Numbered from the stretch's first letter, positions 35,485 to 47,957 are shown. The stretch is DNA of 64,000 nucleotides from Culex pipiens pallens (GCF_016801865.2 NC_068937.1:135544455-135608454), one strand, 5' to 3'. The notes: generated from the letters alone by a model not told the origin. Numbers and translations are program-made.

Positions 35485-38400
35485 ATAATTCGAAAACAGT
35501 TGTTATGGCATCCCGGTGCAACTGTCAAAAGTAACTTCTCCGCTCATGCAGTTTACTGTTGTGAAAATGCTCAAACTGGCACCACTGTTATTTTTATCAG
35601 CTTCTCTTTTTTGTTATTGACTCGTTATATTTCATCAGTGTCAATATTTACCCACTTTTGGGTTTGATTACCCTTACTCACATCAAACGTAAACATTGTT
35701 TTCTCAAGTGCCTTTAATATGGTGAAAAGATATTTCATTTACTTACTCGGAATTTTGCAATGTAAACAGTACAAAAACAAATTGAAAACTCTCTGATCAA
35801 ATCCACCCTTCATGTTTGGTTGGGAAAAAGCTCTAGTCGGTCCCTAATGCGAAAGTAACAGGTAGGTCCTTCTTTGAGAGCTTCTGACTAATCCTTGCAT
35901 TAACTCTTGTCCGTTGTGGATACGATCTTTTTAAGCACTTTGCAGTCCATGGTTTCTGAAAAATAGTTGAGCTCGTCTGCTCAAAGCTCATTTGCAATTA
36001 AGAGTGTATTGTGACAGAAGTACACTGTGATTTGAGCTTGATGAGATAACACACACACTTAATTAAGTGGAAATTAAACATTTCCCAAAATTCGAAACCG
36101 TAAGTCCTCGCAAAACCAACTGCCATAAATAAAGCCAAACCACCCTCAAAACGATGCAACAAATGCTCGGACAAAGACGAAGAACGCGACTAGGACGAAA
36201 ACAAGCTTACAAAGCGTCGTTAATGATTTTGAAGAAAGTTATTTTCTTCGGTGTCCGGTCTGGACTTTTTTATTTCTTCTCCGCACTCTCTCACCAAGTG
36301 GTAGATGGTAGGTGGACTAAAAGAGATCCTCTTTGGGTATTAGGAGGGAAAATAATTAATCTTTATCAAAAGCTCCAGGACCGGCAGTCTTCCGGGGAAG
36401 GCTCTGGCTGGAAGGGAAGCTGTGGGGATGTTTTTTTTTTCTTGCCATCAAGTTTCTCGTTCGCTTTAGTTTGTTTGTTTGGGAGTGCTGGAACTTCCAA
36501 GGGAAGAAAGTAAGAGGTGGGGCGGTCCATTTGATGGCCATCCACCGACACCGCCCTAACACTGTTGCTTCGTCTTTCGGAACGACAACTACACAAGGAT
36601 GGAGGAGGAGGACGGTGCCACCACAGCCACGCAGAGCTAAGAGAGACACCCATTAAAGATGGATGCTGACATTTGAGAAGAGCTGCGATGATGAATCAGC
36701 AACGCTCAAGCTCCGTCCTGAATGGAACCGACAAACTTCTTCATCAGCTTCTTTATCGTACCGACAGGGGGAGAAAATTTTTGTGGAGTAGCATCAGACG
36801 ACGACTAAGTCTAGTTGAGAGTAAAGGATTTGTGTTGCGATAAATGACACCGAGAGGGAGGGGCCGCTTAAGGCTGATGTGCCAAAATTGCGTCCAAGAC
36901 GAGACATAAAACTTTTTAAGACGACACTCTCCGCGTTTTAGATCTTCTTCTCGGTGGTCCTCTTGGTCGCTTCCGTTGTTTGATGTGCCCCAAAAAGTAT
37001 GCGCCATTACCCGGATGTCCGGAGTGCCGGTGGTGGATCGTGTTTTACCCCGGAAGAAAATTACGGCTTCAAGCTGTTGTCCGAGAAGAGCTTTTCAGGC
37101 TAGATTGATTAAATAGAATTTTTGATGACATTCCAGGGAAGTGATTGAACGGAAATGGAATTTAGTACCTGTTTTTTTCCTTAAATTAGGCTTTGAATGA
37201 ATTTTTTAAACTAACTTTTAAGAAAAAAACGATTTAAACTTGTTGAGCGTGTACTTGGTTCTGTCAAAATATTGCGGTAAGTGTTGCCAGAATGCAATAA
37301 AGGAATCCTGTGCTGTTTCATAAAATTCAAACTTCTATGATAAATCGAAACAAAAAGGAAAAGTTACGAAATTGCATTGTTTTGACACATATACACGGTC
37401 ATTGCATTTCAGTTATTTTATACAACTCGATTTTATTGGAATTTAAGATTTAAAAATCTCAAAAATACACATTTTAAATCTTGTTTTTTTTAAATTATGA
37501 TTTGTTTTCAGTTAACTCAATTTTATGGAAAATGTTCAAAATTTGTTGACCGTGTGAAAATACATGTTACCAGTGTTGCCATTATTCGTGAAAGGATTAC
37601 TGCTATAAAAATAGTAAAATATCAATAAACATTGCAACGTTGTAAAATTGCATGGTTCTGACAGATCCGGGGGGATGGCAACCATATTCGGACCAAAGCA
37701 AACTGACAACAGTCGACATAAGCACGGTTGTCAAATGAGAGCCCACAACAAAAGCACTAGCTGTCAAATGGTAGCCCATAACAAATCATTGTTTGGGTTC
37801 TTTATTTTAAAATTTTCCGCAATTTAAACGATAAATTCCTGAAAAAACGCGTGAATTGCGTTGCTGATGGAAAATTCTATCATATTCTTGAAGATTCCAT
37901 CCCAATATTGGCTGAAAATTCATATTGAAAAAAGTGATTTTTCTGCTTATCTTTTTTTTGCTTTTTTTGTTTTTTTTTTCTTTGGTCGACAAAACAGTGC
38001 GTCCGTACACTGAGAACCGGCATTACACATTTTCCAGTTTGCTTTTACACATTTGCATGGGACTTTTGAGTTCAACCAGGATAACACACTTCGTGTAACC
38101 ATAGTAATATGTATAATACTGATTGTCAGTGTTTGTTTTCTGAACTTCCAAGATGGCGTCTTCTTCGCTACCCTTGGACAGATCCATGAACACGGTCATC
38201 GAATTTAATTAAGGAGGTATTATCTATGACAATCATACATACAAACTTGATTTTTTTTAACAGTTTGATAGTTTACCTGCTTTGTTTGTTTGCAGAAACG
38301 TCAGCTTGCATACATTTTGCTTTGGTTGCGAGTTTGCAAGTTTGGCAAACTGTCAAACACGAAAAAGTGCGAGTTTGTTTCTTTGTTTGTCACAGTCTAA

Positions 38401-39687
38401 TGCATCCTTTATTTTATATAAATCGAGTTCAATGCTAATTAATAGAATTTTGTTTTTTAAAAATTGTCTGTAATTTTTATATTTTTTTGTCATCCAGCTA
38501 ACTTTTGTGTAAAACCAGTGTTGCTATTATTCATAAAAATTATACTGCTATAAAACATCGAAAAAATCTAAAATCATTTGAATGTTATAAAACCAAGCTT
38601 GAAGTCTATTTCAATTTTACCAAAAATCGATAAACTTCCCTTCCTTCATAAATCCTCACACAAAAGTCGAAGATACCTTAATTGATATTTCGATTTAGCC
38701 AATTTTCTCGGTCCCCCTCCCCTCCCAACCTTAAAGGCCAAAACTTTTCAATTTTCCCCGGCCTCACCTCGCGAAGCTTAATGCCGCTCGCAGCAGTGTA
38801 ACAAGGAAAAGCAATTTGTCTTTCCAAACCGTTGGCGGACGATGCCGACGTCAGATCGCGCGCAAAAATGCAACGGACAAAAAAAAACCGCCTGAAGAAG
38901 CCAAAGTTCGTTAAAAGTCAATCGCCATAAGCCGATTATCCGATTCTACTTTATTTCGGCGCCTCACACACTCTTACTGTGGGCTTCTGGGTTGAGTTTT
39001 TTTTGGTCGGTGTTATGAATTGACGACTTTTTACGAAAACTTTTTCAGATCGGATTTCAAAACTTGAAATTTGTTACATTTACAAATGCGTTCTTGATTG
39101 TTTGTGAAAGTTTGACTTGCAAGTGGTGGCAACACTGCCAAATATCTTCGAAATCCAAAAAAGTAACAACAATAAATCTACTTTTTGACAGACTCATGTT
39201 TACCCAATTTCGAGTGGATCCACGATTAACTAGAATGACTAGAATACAGAATTAATTCGCTAATTCGACTGAAACTTGATTGGAATTAGTGAATTTAAAT
39301 TGTTAGTTGGAACAACTGACAAAATTAAAGCGACGTGCTAGTGAATCGTCATACAATGCGGTTGAATTGTAAAAATCATTTTCAGAACTGATTTTGACTT
39401 TTGAGTGCTTCTTTATTCGAATGCATCAATAATCTGTCCCTTTCCAGTTTTACCCAAATTTGAGTAGGTCCACGTTTAGCTTAAAGTAATACCCCGCCAT
39501 GTCAACAATCTGTCAAAAATTGAAATTTATCTCCTCAACCCAAGCCTCCTGGGACTGTTTATACTTCAAGGCAAGCACGAAATCACGCGATGACGATGAC
39601 AGGATACAAAACGGTTTCCTCCCCCCACTCTACCGCAATTCAAACAAAATAAAGAAAACTCTGAAAACAACAGAAACAAACGAAAAT
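35485..39687. other. presumptive intron, motif-rich, no recognised gene
   Basis: 36140-37050 is GC-richer; its 119-codon frame runs through poly-T and is not convincing. CAGTGTTGCCA (inverse TGGCAACACTG) occurs at 37571, with near forms at 37279 and 38516, and the forward form at 39127. CCAAGATGGCGTC at 38148 is YY1/Pho-like and also starts a 16-codon frame, MASSSLPLDRSMNTVIEFN. 38640-38960 is a repeat-poor GC-richer stretch. Short degraded TGAGT-family pieces lie at 39190-39490. Confidence 0.35.
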
Positions 39688-39712
39688 CACACACACACAC
39701 ACACACACACAC
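39688..39712 (+). repeat. (AC)n microsatellite
   Basis: About 12 AC dinucleotides in an unbroken run. A shorter CA/CT compound tract lies at 40475-40498. Confidence 0.95.
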
Positions 39713-40802
39713 GCTGACATATCGCCACACGAGCGCGCGTGGAAACTGACTGTCGGCAAGTAATCTGTCTAATCCTATTACCTGGTTCTTCCCGAACCCC
39801 CAAAGTGCTGAGCTCCTCGCTTTTCTTTCTTTTGGATGGTGCTTTATTTACGTTCTTTTATTGTGCTTTATACGTTTATCTTATCTCGCGCTTGGCCGGA
39901 GTGACAGCAGAAGGCTGAGCGGACGAAAAGTTTTTCCCCTTTCTGTCAAAGTTTGAGTATTTTCCCCCCCTCCCCGACCATTTTTTGAGACGAAGCTTTT
40001 CCAACTTATCCTGAGCGAGACAGGCAGGAAGGAAAGGGATTCGCACCAAGGACAACGAAAACACATAATCAAGTTGTGAAGGATTAGAACTTTGCTGTCT
40101 TGTTTTTTCCTGCTTCGTCGGTAATAAATTTGACACAAACTTTGCTAAATTGATTAGAATCTGTTGGCAGTGTATTGTTTTGACAGCTCGTCAGAAGGGC
40201 GATAACAAGGTATTGAGTTACTCTTTTTTGGGTACAATTTTCTTAATGAATTTCAAGGTGACAAGTTCAACAAGACTAAACGTGTTTGAAAACAAGATTT
40301 GATTAAATATTGAAGCCTAATCAAGGAAGAGGGAATTTCTCTAGTCTTAAGAAGCCGACCAAGGCACAAATCTTTGCACGGTTAAGTAAATCTCGGCATC
40401 TCATGCAATATTGAAGCACGAACGCCTGGCTGGCAGCAACAATAAAGACAGAAGACCTAATCTGCCTTAATTCCGCACACACACACTCTCTCTCTCTCGG
40501 AAGAGTTAGTACCAGCAGGTCAGTGAAGCAATTTAGCCTTCAACGAGAGCTGTTGGGCAAAAAAATCCCTCCTCAAGAGGAACGGCAAATACGACGGGCC
40601 TCCAACACAAGTCCGCTCATGAATAAGTAATTAATCTCGTAACTTATCCTTCACTCGGCCGGATAATTGCGAGATTTGTCCTAGGGAGGTCCTCGGAACG
40701 AGCTTCGCTGGCCACAAGTGACGACGCTGCTGAGCTGGTCAAGATGGTGGAGGAAAAGGTGAGAACTTTGACAAGCCACTTTGTTGTCAAACAAAAAAAG
40801 GT

Positions 40803-40960
40803 CACCCTAATTTCAAATCTCTCAGTTTTCGTCAGATGGTGAAAAACCGAGCTTACTAAGAAATGAGTAAACGGGGCATCTGTCAGATATGAGTGAATTT
40901 CACTCAGAATTCAACGAACATTGAATAAATTGCCGAAGACTGAGTGATTTTGAATGTTTC
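40803..40960. mobile_element. TGAGT-family MITE
   Basis: Left arm CACCCTAATTTCAAATCTCT, CAGTTTTCGTCAGATGG, then TACTAAGAAATGAGTAAACG. The right end GAAGACTGAGTGATTTTGAA inverts the left outer arm; the right copy of the GGTTTTGACG block is lost. Confidence 0.7.
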
Positions 40961-40999
40961 ACTAACAGTTCACTAAAATAAAGTTTTCTCAAAAATAAG

Positions 41000-41165
41000 T
41001 TTCGAGCCAAATGTCAGTTTTGAGTAAATTTCACTGAAATTAGGGTGAAATTCACTGGGTTTAGAATAATCTGTTAATCTGAGTGAAATTCACCCAAATC
41101 AATTTGGCTTACTTATTCATTACTAAGAAGGTTTGGTTTTTGACGAAAACTGAGTGATTTTGGAT
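41000..41165. mobile_element. TGAGT-family MITE, adjacent second copy
   Basis: GAGTAAATTTCACTGAAATT, GAGTGAAATTCACCCAAATC and the family right end GGTTTGGTTTTTGACGAAAA then CTGAGTGATTTTGGA. It lies only about 40 bp from the previous copy and may be a tandem insertion of the same family. Confidence 0.65.
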
Positions 41166-41435
41166 GAAATTGAGAAATTTACCCAAATCTTTAATTTTGA
41201 TTTCGATGAAATCTGGGTCCATTTCAGGTGAAATTAGTTGCAACCTTTTCCCACAATCTTGCGTGCGCCGGATGTGGCGAGATCACCCACCCCACGACCT
41301 AACGAATATAAATGGCACCTTTCCGGTTTACTCGGTACTTGGCTAATGGCGGTCAGCTGTCAGTGATGGGACCACATTTGTTCATCAAGCTTGTCGTCGT
41401 CCCTATCGCAAAGGTGCACTCAAGGGTAGTTACCC

Positions 41436-41498
41436 AAAGAGGTGGAACTTTTAACTGAATGAATGTATATGGAAAAGAAAATCTTAATAAATATAAAC

Positions 41499-41529
<31 letters not shown>

Positions 41530-41536
41530 TGGAACT
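41436..41536 (+). mobile_element. tiny 5'-truncated retroposon with poly-A and 14-bp target duplication
   Basis: AAAGAGGTGGAACT occurs at 41436-41449 and again, exactly, at 41523-41536. Between them are 49 bases of unrelated DNA ending AATAAATATAAAC, then a pure A run (about 41499-41522). AATAAA at 41486-41491 lies some 8 bases before the A run. This is the signature of target-primed reverse transcription that copied only the last ~50 nt of a polyadenylated RNA. The source (LINE or cellular mRNA) cannot be told from 49 bases. The perfect duplication and uninterrupted A tract imply a recent insertion. Confidence 0.9.
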
Positions 41537-44023
41537 CAATTTTGGAGACTAATTATCTGCCCTCTCCTGGGTCATTTACTCGTGCGGGGATAATTACAAA
41601 GTTTTACCCATTTGGATGGGGGAAAAATCACGACCAGGTTCATAATACAATATTAATAGCGTCATTAAATGTTTACCTTTCAAGCTGTAATATCTTGGTC
41701 TAATGATGGCGGACATTACGTGACATTAGCAGATCTGTCACTGGGGAGAGTAAATGGGTTTTTATTAGTTCTGGGAACACTGCCGTGAACTGTCGCTCAC
41801 ACGCTTGTTTAAATTCACGTAAATTATTTTTATAGCAACATTGTTTCTGTCAGTTTTTCAATTTGACAGAAGCTTACAGATTTATCTAGATTGTTATCAG
41901 CATAAAAAAAAATCATTTCAATCATTTCCGCTTAGCTTTCGCTGACCGTGTGACAGCGGCGCAACCCTCAATCCGGGCAGCTTATCCTCGGGTTACTATG
42001 ATTGAAATTAATTTATTTTTAATTTGTTGCGTGCCGCAAACCGCCGCCACCCCGCAGCCTGCCATGATTGAAATTTTCGGCATTCCACGCAGTAGGGTCC
42101 GTCCGTCGGCCATGACAGACTTTTGAAATTTATGATTTTATAGCTGCCACATGGTTGCCGTTTCCGAGAGTTGTTGCCAGATTGCTTGTGTTTGTGTGTG
42201 TGTTGTTATTAAATAGCTTCGGACGGAAACGAGGAATAAATTTTGCACCAACACGCCGAGAAGGATATCATAATTTTCCTGTCATATCCACGGATGAAAT
42301 CCGGAGAGTCCGGGAGGACAGACCGGAAAAGTTGCTCCTCTCGTATTATGGGTTTAGGGTTTTTGCGCACAATATATTGTTTCAATTTTACGGAGTGGAG
42401 TTATGGGCGCCGCCGGCGCCACGTTCTAGCTGCACGGAAAGATTGTGTTGAATTCATTGTGGGCAGTTCATTATGGCAGTTTGACAGTTTCACCTGTTGA
42501 TGCTTAAACTTGCCATAAAATTGAAATTTTTTTCTTTCAATATTCGTTCGCTAGTGGCATTATAGCGGCTTGACACTTTAATAATATTTTTTTATAGCAC
42601 GCAATCAAAACTGTCAAATGATTTTTTCCGTGCTGTCAAAACGAACTAAACCCACGAAGAGTGCAGCGAAACGATTAAAGTTGCATGCAACATTTTAAAT
42701 AGATGCGCTGCACGCGCGTTCAATATTTATATTTGACAGAAAAAAGTCAGACCAAAGTTGAGCCGTTTTCGATAGTCTAAAAAATGACGAAAAAAACAAA
42801 CCCGGTGAAGGCCACACAAAAAGTTCACCATTATTTGGTGGCGCGTTGCACAAGCGGTCGTTTTATATTTCATTTCGGGGAGAGAACTCAAAATGGACCC
42901 AGGGATAAACTGTGTGTTTGAATAATCTATACGACTACTAGCTGCCGGGAGGGGTCGAGCAAATAAAAAACACTCGATGTGCAACTTTCATAGCTTTTGA
43001 GCGGGACAGAATTGGCGCTTATTTGAGCAGCATGCAGCAGCAGCAAAATCAACACAACAAAGCACGATGAAACACGCAAGCCCCGTTTCCGAACGAGACA
43101 GCCTCGATTTATAGCAGAGCGGAGAATGTTGAAGCTTGATGACCTGAAAATGTCAGAAAATGATTATTTTTTTCTAGGCTTTTGCATGTGATTAAAGCGT
43201 TCTACACATGCTAGGATGGAAAATCGATCAAAAAGCAATCGGAAAATATTAGCGTGTAAGGGATATATTTGTCATAATAACGAATTGTACAAGTCCATTA
43301 AAACCACTCAAATTTAATCTTATTTCGTTAAATAGACCTTGAACCTAAATTTGAGTACAATCACTCAAAAATATGTTGAGTAGATACTTCAAACTGTTTT
43401 TAATCACTTAATGTAAGTCAAAAAAAAAATCTCATAAATCAAGCTACCCAAAATTGAGCACCAAGAAATTGTACGTGGAAATTAAATCTCCCCACTGTCT
43501 ACCAGATTAGCCGCCCGTAAACAATTCGGATCATGTTTCGACGATTTTTCCGTTTCTTCCGAAATGTCGAGCTTGCCTTCGGGCACTGCCGCTTCAGCGT
43601 GTTCCAATGGAACATGATCCTTATTTATGTGCGGTACGCGGCAAAATGTACTTTCTCGCGAAATTGTGTGTCAACGAGGCGGAAATGTTCGAGGTTTGCT
43701 ACTCGTCTTGCAAGCGAATGATACTATTTTTTGCTCACACACTTTGAGAAGTTATCTCATAGTTAAAGAAACAAAAACGTCTTAAATCAAGTCTAAAATA
43801 TTTTCTGAATTATTTTTCATTAGTTTACACGAAAAAAAAAATCTTTTTCAAGAAAAATTTACAAGTTAGCAGAGGATTTTAAAAATTATTGATCTTCTCA
43901 CTCAACTTAGTTCATAACTTTTCCAAAATTGATGAAAAAACAAAACTCGGAGCGAATTTACCACCCGGACCCTAAGATGACAGTTTTCGTGAGTTGCACG
44001 TTTTCACCGACAGATGGCCAATA
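41537..44023. other. presumptive intron with GC-richer islands
   Basis: 41960-42130 and 42230-42450 are GC-richer and repeat-poor. The former has ATGATTGAAATTAATTTATT and CATGATTGAAATTTTCGGC, the ATGATTGAAATT word being repeated in one 90-bp stretch. CTGTCAAA/TTTGACAG words are dense at 42480-42740. ORFs here (98 and 85 codons) overlap in different frames and are not convincing. A short inverted pair, GGATCATGTT and AACATGATCC, is at about 43530-43620. Confidence 0.35.
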
Positions 44024-44199
44024 GAGATCCTAATTAGGGAGACTGGTCGAAGTGAATTTGACGTACCCAAACAGACACGAGTTTGACGTATCCAAACGAG
44101 CATTTGCCTTTACGCCCAGCAATCAGTGTGGCCAAGCTCAAAATATACGTTGCCAGATCGATTTAGCAAACTTAGACCAGTCTCCCTATTTAGTTTCTC
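44024..44199. mobile_element. 176-bp MITE-like inverted repeat
   Basis: GAGATCCTAATTAGGGAGAC then TGGTC at the left is inverted, with mismatches, at the right as GACCAGTCTCCCTATTTAG then TTTCTC. The interior has two direct repeats of TTTGACGTA(C/T)CCAAAC. It contains no coding sequence. Confidence 0.65.
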
Positions 44200-44222
44200 T
44201 AATGACGTTATTGACAGCTCGT

Positions 44223-44320
44223 GTGCACTGTTTACATGGTATTCGTCGATTTTCTACGAATTTCCCCGAACAAAATCGACGATCGTATCGAACTGTGCTA
44301 AGTCCATGTAAACAGTGCAC
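44223..44320. repeat. 98-bp palindrome, ends GTGCACTGTTTACATGG
   Basis: The outer 17 bp GTGCACTGTTTACATGG is perfectly inverted at 44304-44320, and an inner TCGTCGATTTT pairs with AAAATCGACGA. The element follows the previous one by only 23 bp. It is probably a miniature element, though a cruciform-forming regulatory palindrome with a forkhead-type TGTTTAC in each arm is also possible. Confidence 0.8.
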
Positions 44321-47300
44321 TCCTTTCTAACCTCCAAATCGAGTCGGCGTAAAACCTAATGGCCAATGGGCCTCGTCGGAGTCCGCCCATTAAATACGCA
44401 ACTCAAAAGTTGCATGAGAAACTATTTTTTCGTGACGGCTTTCGCGGCACACTCACTACAACTGTTCTAGACTAATATTCAAACGTGGCGTATCTCTAAA
44501 CAAGTTTTTTTAAGAAAATTATTCCAGACTGCTTATTTTGTCGTTTTAAACCGAAACAAGGCAAAAACTATATTTTTTTAAACTATTCGCAATTTTCAAA
44601 AGATTGGCTAGAAAATATCGAAGGCCGCCATCTTAGGCCCACTGGGCCCTCAAAAATTAGGTACGCTCAGTTTGTATGGGAGCTGTCAACATGCTCTCGG
44701 GCTGGGATTTACTCAGAAATGCAATGGTTTGGGATCTGTTTGAGATTTTTAAAAGTTGTTTTAGTAAAAAAAACTTATTTAAGAATTACCTTCAATAAAA
44801 TTTACATAAGCTTTACTCTAAATTTATTCCAAATTTGACTGAAATAAACCAAAACCAAGCAATTATATATTTTTGTCAGGATTATTTTTTACTCCATTGA
44901 GAGTTATTTTCACAGTTTTTATTAAATTCAAAAAAATCAAGAATTTGTTGTTAAAATTTTAGAAAATACGTTCTACTCATAGTTTATCTTAGCTTGATCA
45001 AAAATTTACAAAAATAAACGAGTTGTTTTTACTCAAAATAGGTGAAAATCAAACTTATTGAAGAATGAGTGTTACATTTTTTTTTATAAGATTCTACTCA
45101 AATCACACAAAAAAGTTCATTTTTGGTTAGTTGAAAAAATCATTACTGAACATTCCCTCTTTTATGTGTAATTTTACCTAAATTAACGAGTTAAAAGTGA
45201 ACATTTTTGATGAAATTTCCCCAGTTTCTGATGTTAAATAATATATATTACCTTAAATCCTTAATGATTTTTTTGTATTTTGTTGGTTAGACTATATTTT
45301 CTCTAATTTTAAAGAAGTTAACATAACTTAGCGTCTAATACATTCAGATCAGAATTGATTTCGCTAATATAAGGGTTATTTTTGTTTATTTTTTTGTCAA
45401 AGCAACATAATTTTTCGGCACTCCTGCCCCAATTTTCGTAACAGATCCCGACACCCCCTCCTCCTAACTGCGTTACCCAATCAAAGGACGATCCCTAATA
45501 TAATCATTTCAGATTTATATTTACTTATCTCAGAGATTTGTCGAAACAAAACTTATTTATAATGAATTCCTACACAATTTTACTCAGAGTTTCGTCAAAT
45601 TTGACACGCGATTTTTACACATTTCTGAGTTATTTTCACTCAAGTTTGGTCGAATCCAAAATTAACCAAGAATGAGTTTAACCCTTTCAGACCTGAATTT
45701 TAAAAAAATATTCTGTTATTTCTTGAAAAAATATTTTAGAATTTTAGGTTAGTCTAGAAAATTAAGTTTTTTTGGATTAATAAGACCCATTAGTCCTGAA
45801 AGGGTCAAGTAAATTTTAGTGGGTTTCACTTAAGAGCGAGTTTTTCACCAATGTGTAACAGGTCGTATCGAGGTGCTCCGATTTGGATGAAACTTTCAGC
45901 GTTTGTTTGTCTATACATGAGATGAACTCATGCCAAATATGAGCCCTCTACGACAAAGGGAAGTGGGGTAAAACGGACAATGAAACTTGAGGTCGAAAAA
46001 ACATAAAAAATCTTAAAATTGCTCGCATTTCCGTAAAACTGCATCAATTCCAACTCTCTTGGATGCATTCGAAAGGTCTTTCGAAGCCCTTTAAAATGTG
46101 CCATAGACATCCAGGATTGGTTTGACTTTTTTTTTTGAATCCTCGGACAATTTCACGAAGGTTAGAAGTATTGGAGTTGTAAATTTGATTGGAAAAATTG
46201 CCATGAATTAAAATATTTTTTAACAATTTGATTGATTAGGGGTAAAACAGGTATTCGCCTACTTGATACAGCATTTGACGTATTGAGCACAGGGTAAATA
46301 AAATCTATTTCTTTTTTCAAAAATGTTTTATTTAATTATTTTTTGGATCAAAATTACAACTCCAATACTTCTAACTTACGTGAAATTGTCCAAGGATTCC
46401 GAATATGACAAAATTGAGACCAAAAAGTGCCGTCTTTTTGGCCTACAGGGCAAAAACTAACGTTGTAAAATGTTTGTTCTAGAAAAATTGAAAAACTATG
46501 AGAAAAACTGCGATTGGCCAAAAAGTTAATACCGTAGGCTTATAGTGCATGAAATTACCTATCTTTTGACCTATGGGAGTATGGGTGTTGGAGGATGTTG
46601 CAAAAAGATATTAAGGTTTTAAAAAAATCCATTTTTGACAGTAATTTGCAAAAGCTATGAGAAAAAGTCAAACCAATCCTGGGTACCAATATTGAGTAAA
46701 ATTAGCTCAAATTTTACATATTCGCATTTTACTCCTTCCTGAGTAATTTAAAACTAGGGTATAGGATTCTACAGTGTCGTTTAAATGTTGGATAAGTTTA
46801 ACTCAAATTTGACGACGAATGTTTACTAAACCTTGAGTGAAATGAACTCAAAATTGTGTGATTGTTATCGAAAAATTCAAGCAAAACATTGTAAAAGGAC
46901 CGAAGTCAAAAATGTAAACAGAGGGGATTTTTATTGCAAACGATGCCTTTAATCTTAAACTACCACTACATATCGAGAAAACCATAAAAAGAATGATTTT
47001 TATGTGAAAAAAATAACATTTTACAAAAGGCCAAAGTTTATTACGTTTTGATTATTTTCAACTTCCACATAGATCCTTCGATTCAAAGGACCAATATGGA
47101 AACTGATTTGTTTTGTTTTCGAACCCGTGATCGTCTCAGGGAGAAACACAATGTTGTTCAAAACAAAGATCGAAACAAAGCTTGGCCCTTTGTTTCAAAT
47201 TGGTGAAAGAAACGATTTTTACTTAAAATAAGATTTCTCGTATATTTCTGGTTAATTCCTATCCCGTCAAAAGGTGCGACGTTGTGATTCTTCTAAATAG

Positions 47301-47330
47301 CTACACATTAAAACATTTGTAAAACATACT
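44321..47330. other. AT-rich presumptive intron with dispersed repeats
   Basis: Degraded TGAGT-family pieces occur throughout 44990-45690 and 46690-46860. 45863-45945 begins GTCGTATCGAGGTGCTCCGA, then TTTGGATGAAACTTTCAG, and matches 63369-63450 in the same orientation. 46505-46630 (ACTGCGATTGGCC, GTATGGGTGTTGGAGGATG) matches 63475-63600 in inverse. No coding sequence is supported. Confidence 0.5.
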
Positions 47331-47336
47331 TTTATT
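47331..47336 (-). promoter_or_regulatory. poly(A) signal AATAAA for the antisense small gene
   Basis: On the minus strand AATAAA lies 31 nt after the TAA at 47368-47370, a normal spacing within a short 3' UTR. Confidence 0.4.
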
Positions 47337-47367
47337 AAATTTCATTCACTACCGCAAAAATCTTTGA

Positions 47368-47957
47368 TTACCGGATAAATTTCTTCGGATCGCTATCCCG
47401 TGTCGCAATGTTTGGTCGTTTCAGGTCATTTCGATTCGACGATCGTGCCCAAAGCACTTCGCGCTGAAGGTACACTTTTTTCCCATGGTGAGCCACTCAT
47501 ACCATCGAAGCCTCCAGCCCGTAGGAAGCATTTCGCAGTTCGACCAAGACGGCCAAGTGATTTTCCGGCTTCGATGCTGGTAGCCCTAAGTCTCGATACC
47601 AAGGGAAGCCGAAAATGGCCGACGCCTTGTTGACCGATTCTGTGATGCCGGCGATTCGGTGGACACCTTCCAATAAAACAGGACGTTCAGTTTGGGCCCA
47701 GATCCGACGAAACATTCTCACCCGTTGCAGCTTGCAGCGAAAAATTTTTGCCATTGGCACAACTGAAATGAAGTGGAGATTAATCAAATAACATCGGCAA
47801 AAATCAAATTGTAGAAAATGTTACCGTGGGACGTCTCCGGTGTAACTCTGATTGGAAAATCGATTTTGCACACCAAGATGCACACTTCAATATCGCGATC
47901 AGACTTGTATTTCACACAAAAATACTTTAAACTGGCCGCGGCAAGTGAAAAAAAGCT
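47368..47957 (-). CDS. small antisense gene-like structure with one 62-nt intron; product unrecognised
   Basis: On the minus strand exon 1 (about 47945 to 47825) ends CCCACG|GTAAC. A 62-nt intron (47824-47763) ends CTTCATTTCAG. Exon 2 runs from 47762. The frame is open through both exons from 47957 across the junction (phase 1). The best start is CCAATGG at 47754-47752, giving 85 codons beginning MAKIFRCKLQRVRMFRRIWA, up to a TGA at 47499-47497. The same frame then stays open for 42 codons, ending DSDPKKFIR and TAA at 47370. Exon 2 is near 50% GC against AT-rich flanks. The peptide is basic, with no signal peptide or membrane segment, and I do not recognise the family. The internal TGA may mean a pseudogene, readthrough, or a 39-nt in-frame intron (GTATGAGT..CTTCAG, 47493-47455 region), which would be unusually short. 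Random frames of these lengths are possible, so confidence is moderate. Confidence 0.4.
47763..47824 (-). other. 62-nt candidate intron
   Basis: Minus-strand GTAACATTTTC to CTCCACTTCATTTCAG: GT-AG ends, a pyrimidine-rich 3' part, and TTTGATTAAT upstream as a possible branch region. Its size is typical of short insect introns and it joins two stretches open in one frame. Confidence 0.4.

Noticed and set aside
36154..36513. 119-codon plus-strand ORF
   Set aside because: Reads through poly-T and intronic words, has no codon bias and overlaps two open minus-strand frames.
38153..38209. Short coding start MASSSLPLDRSMNTVIEFN
   Set aside because: Only 19 codons to a stop with no donor before it; the ATG is part of a YY1-like CCAAGATGGCG word.
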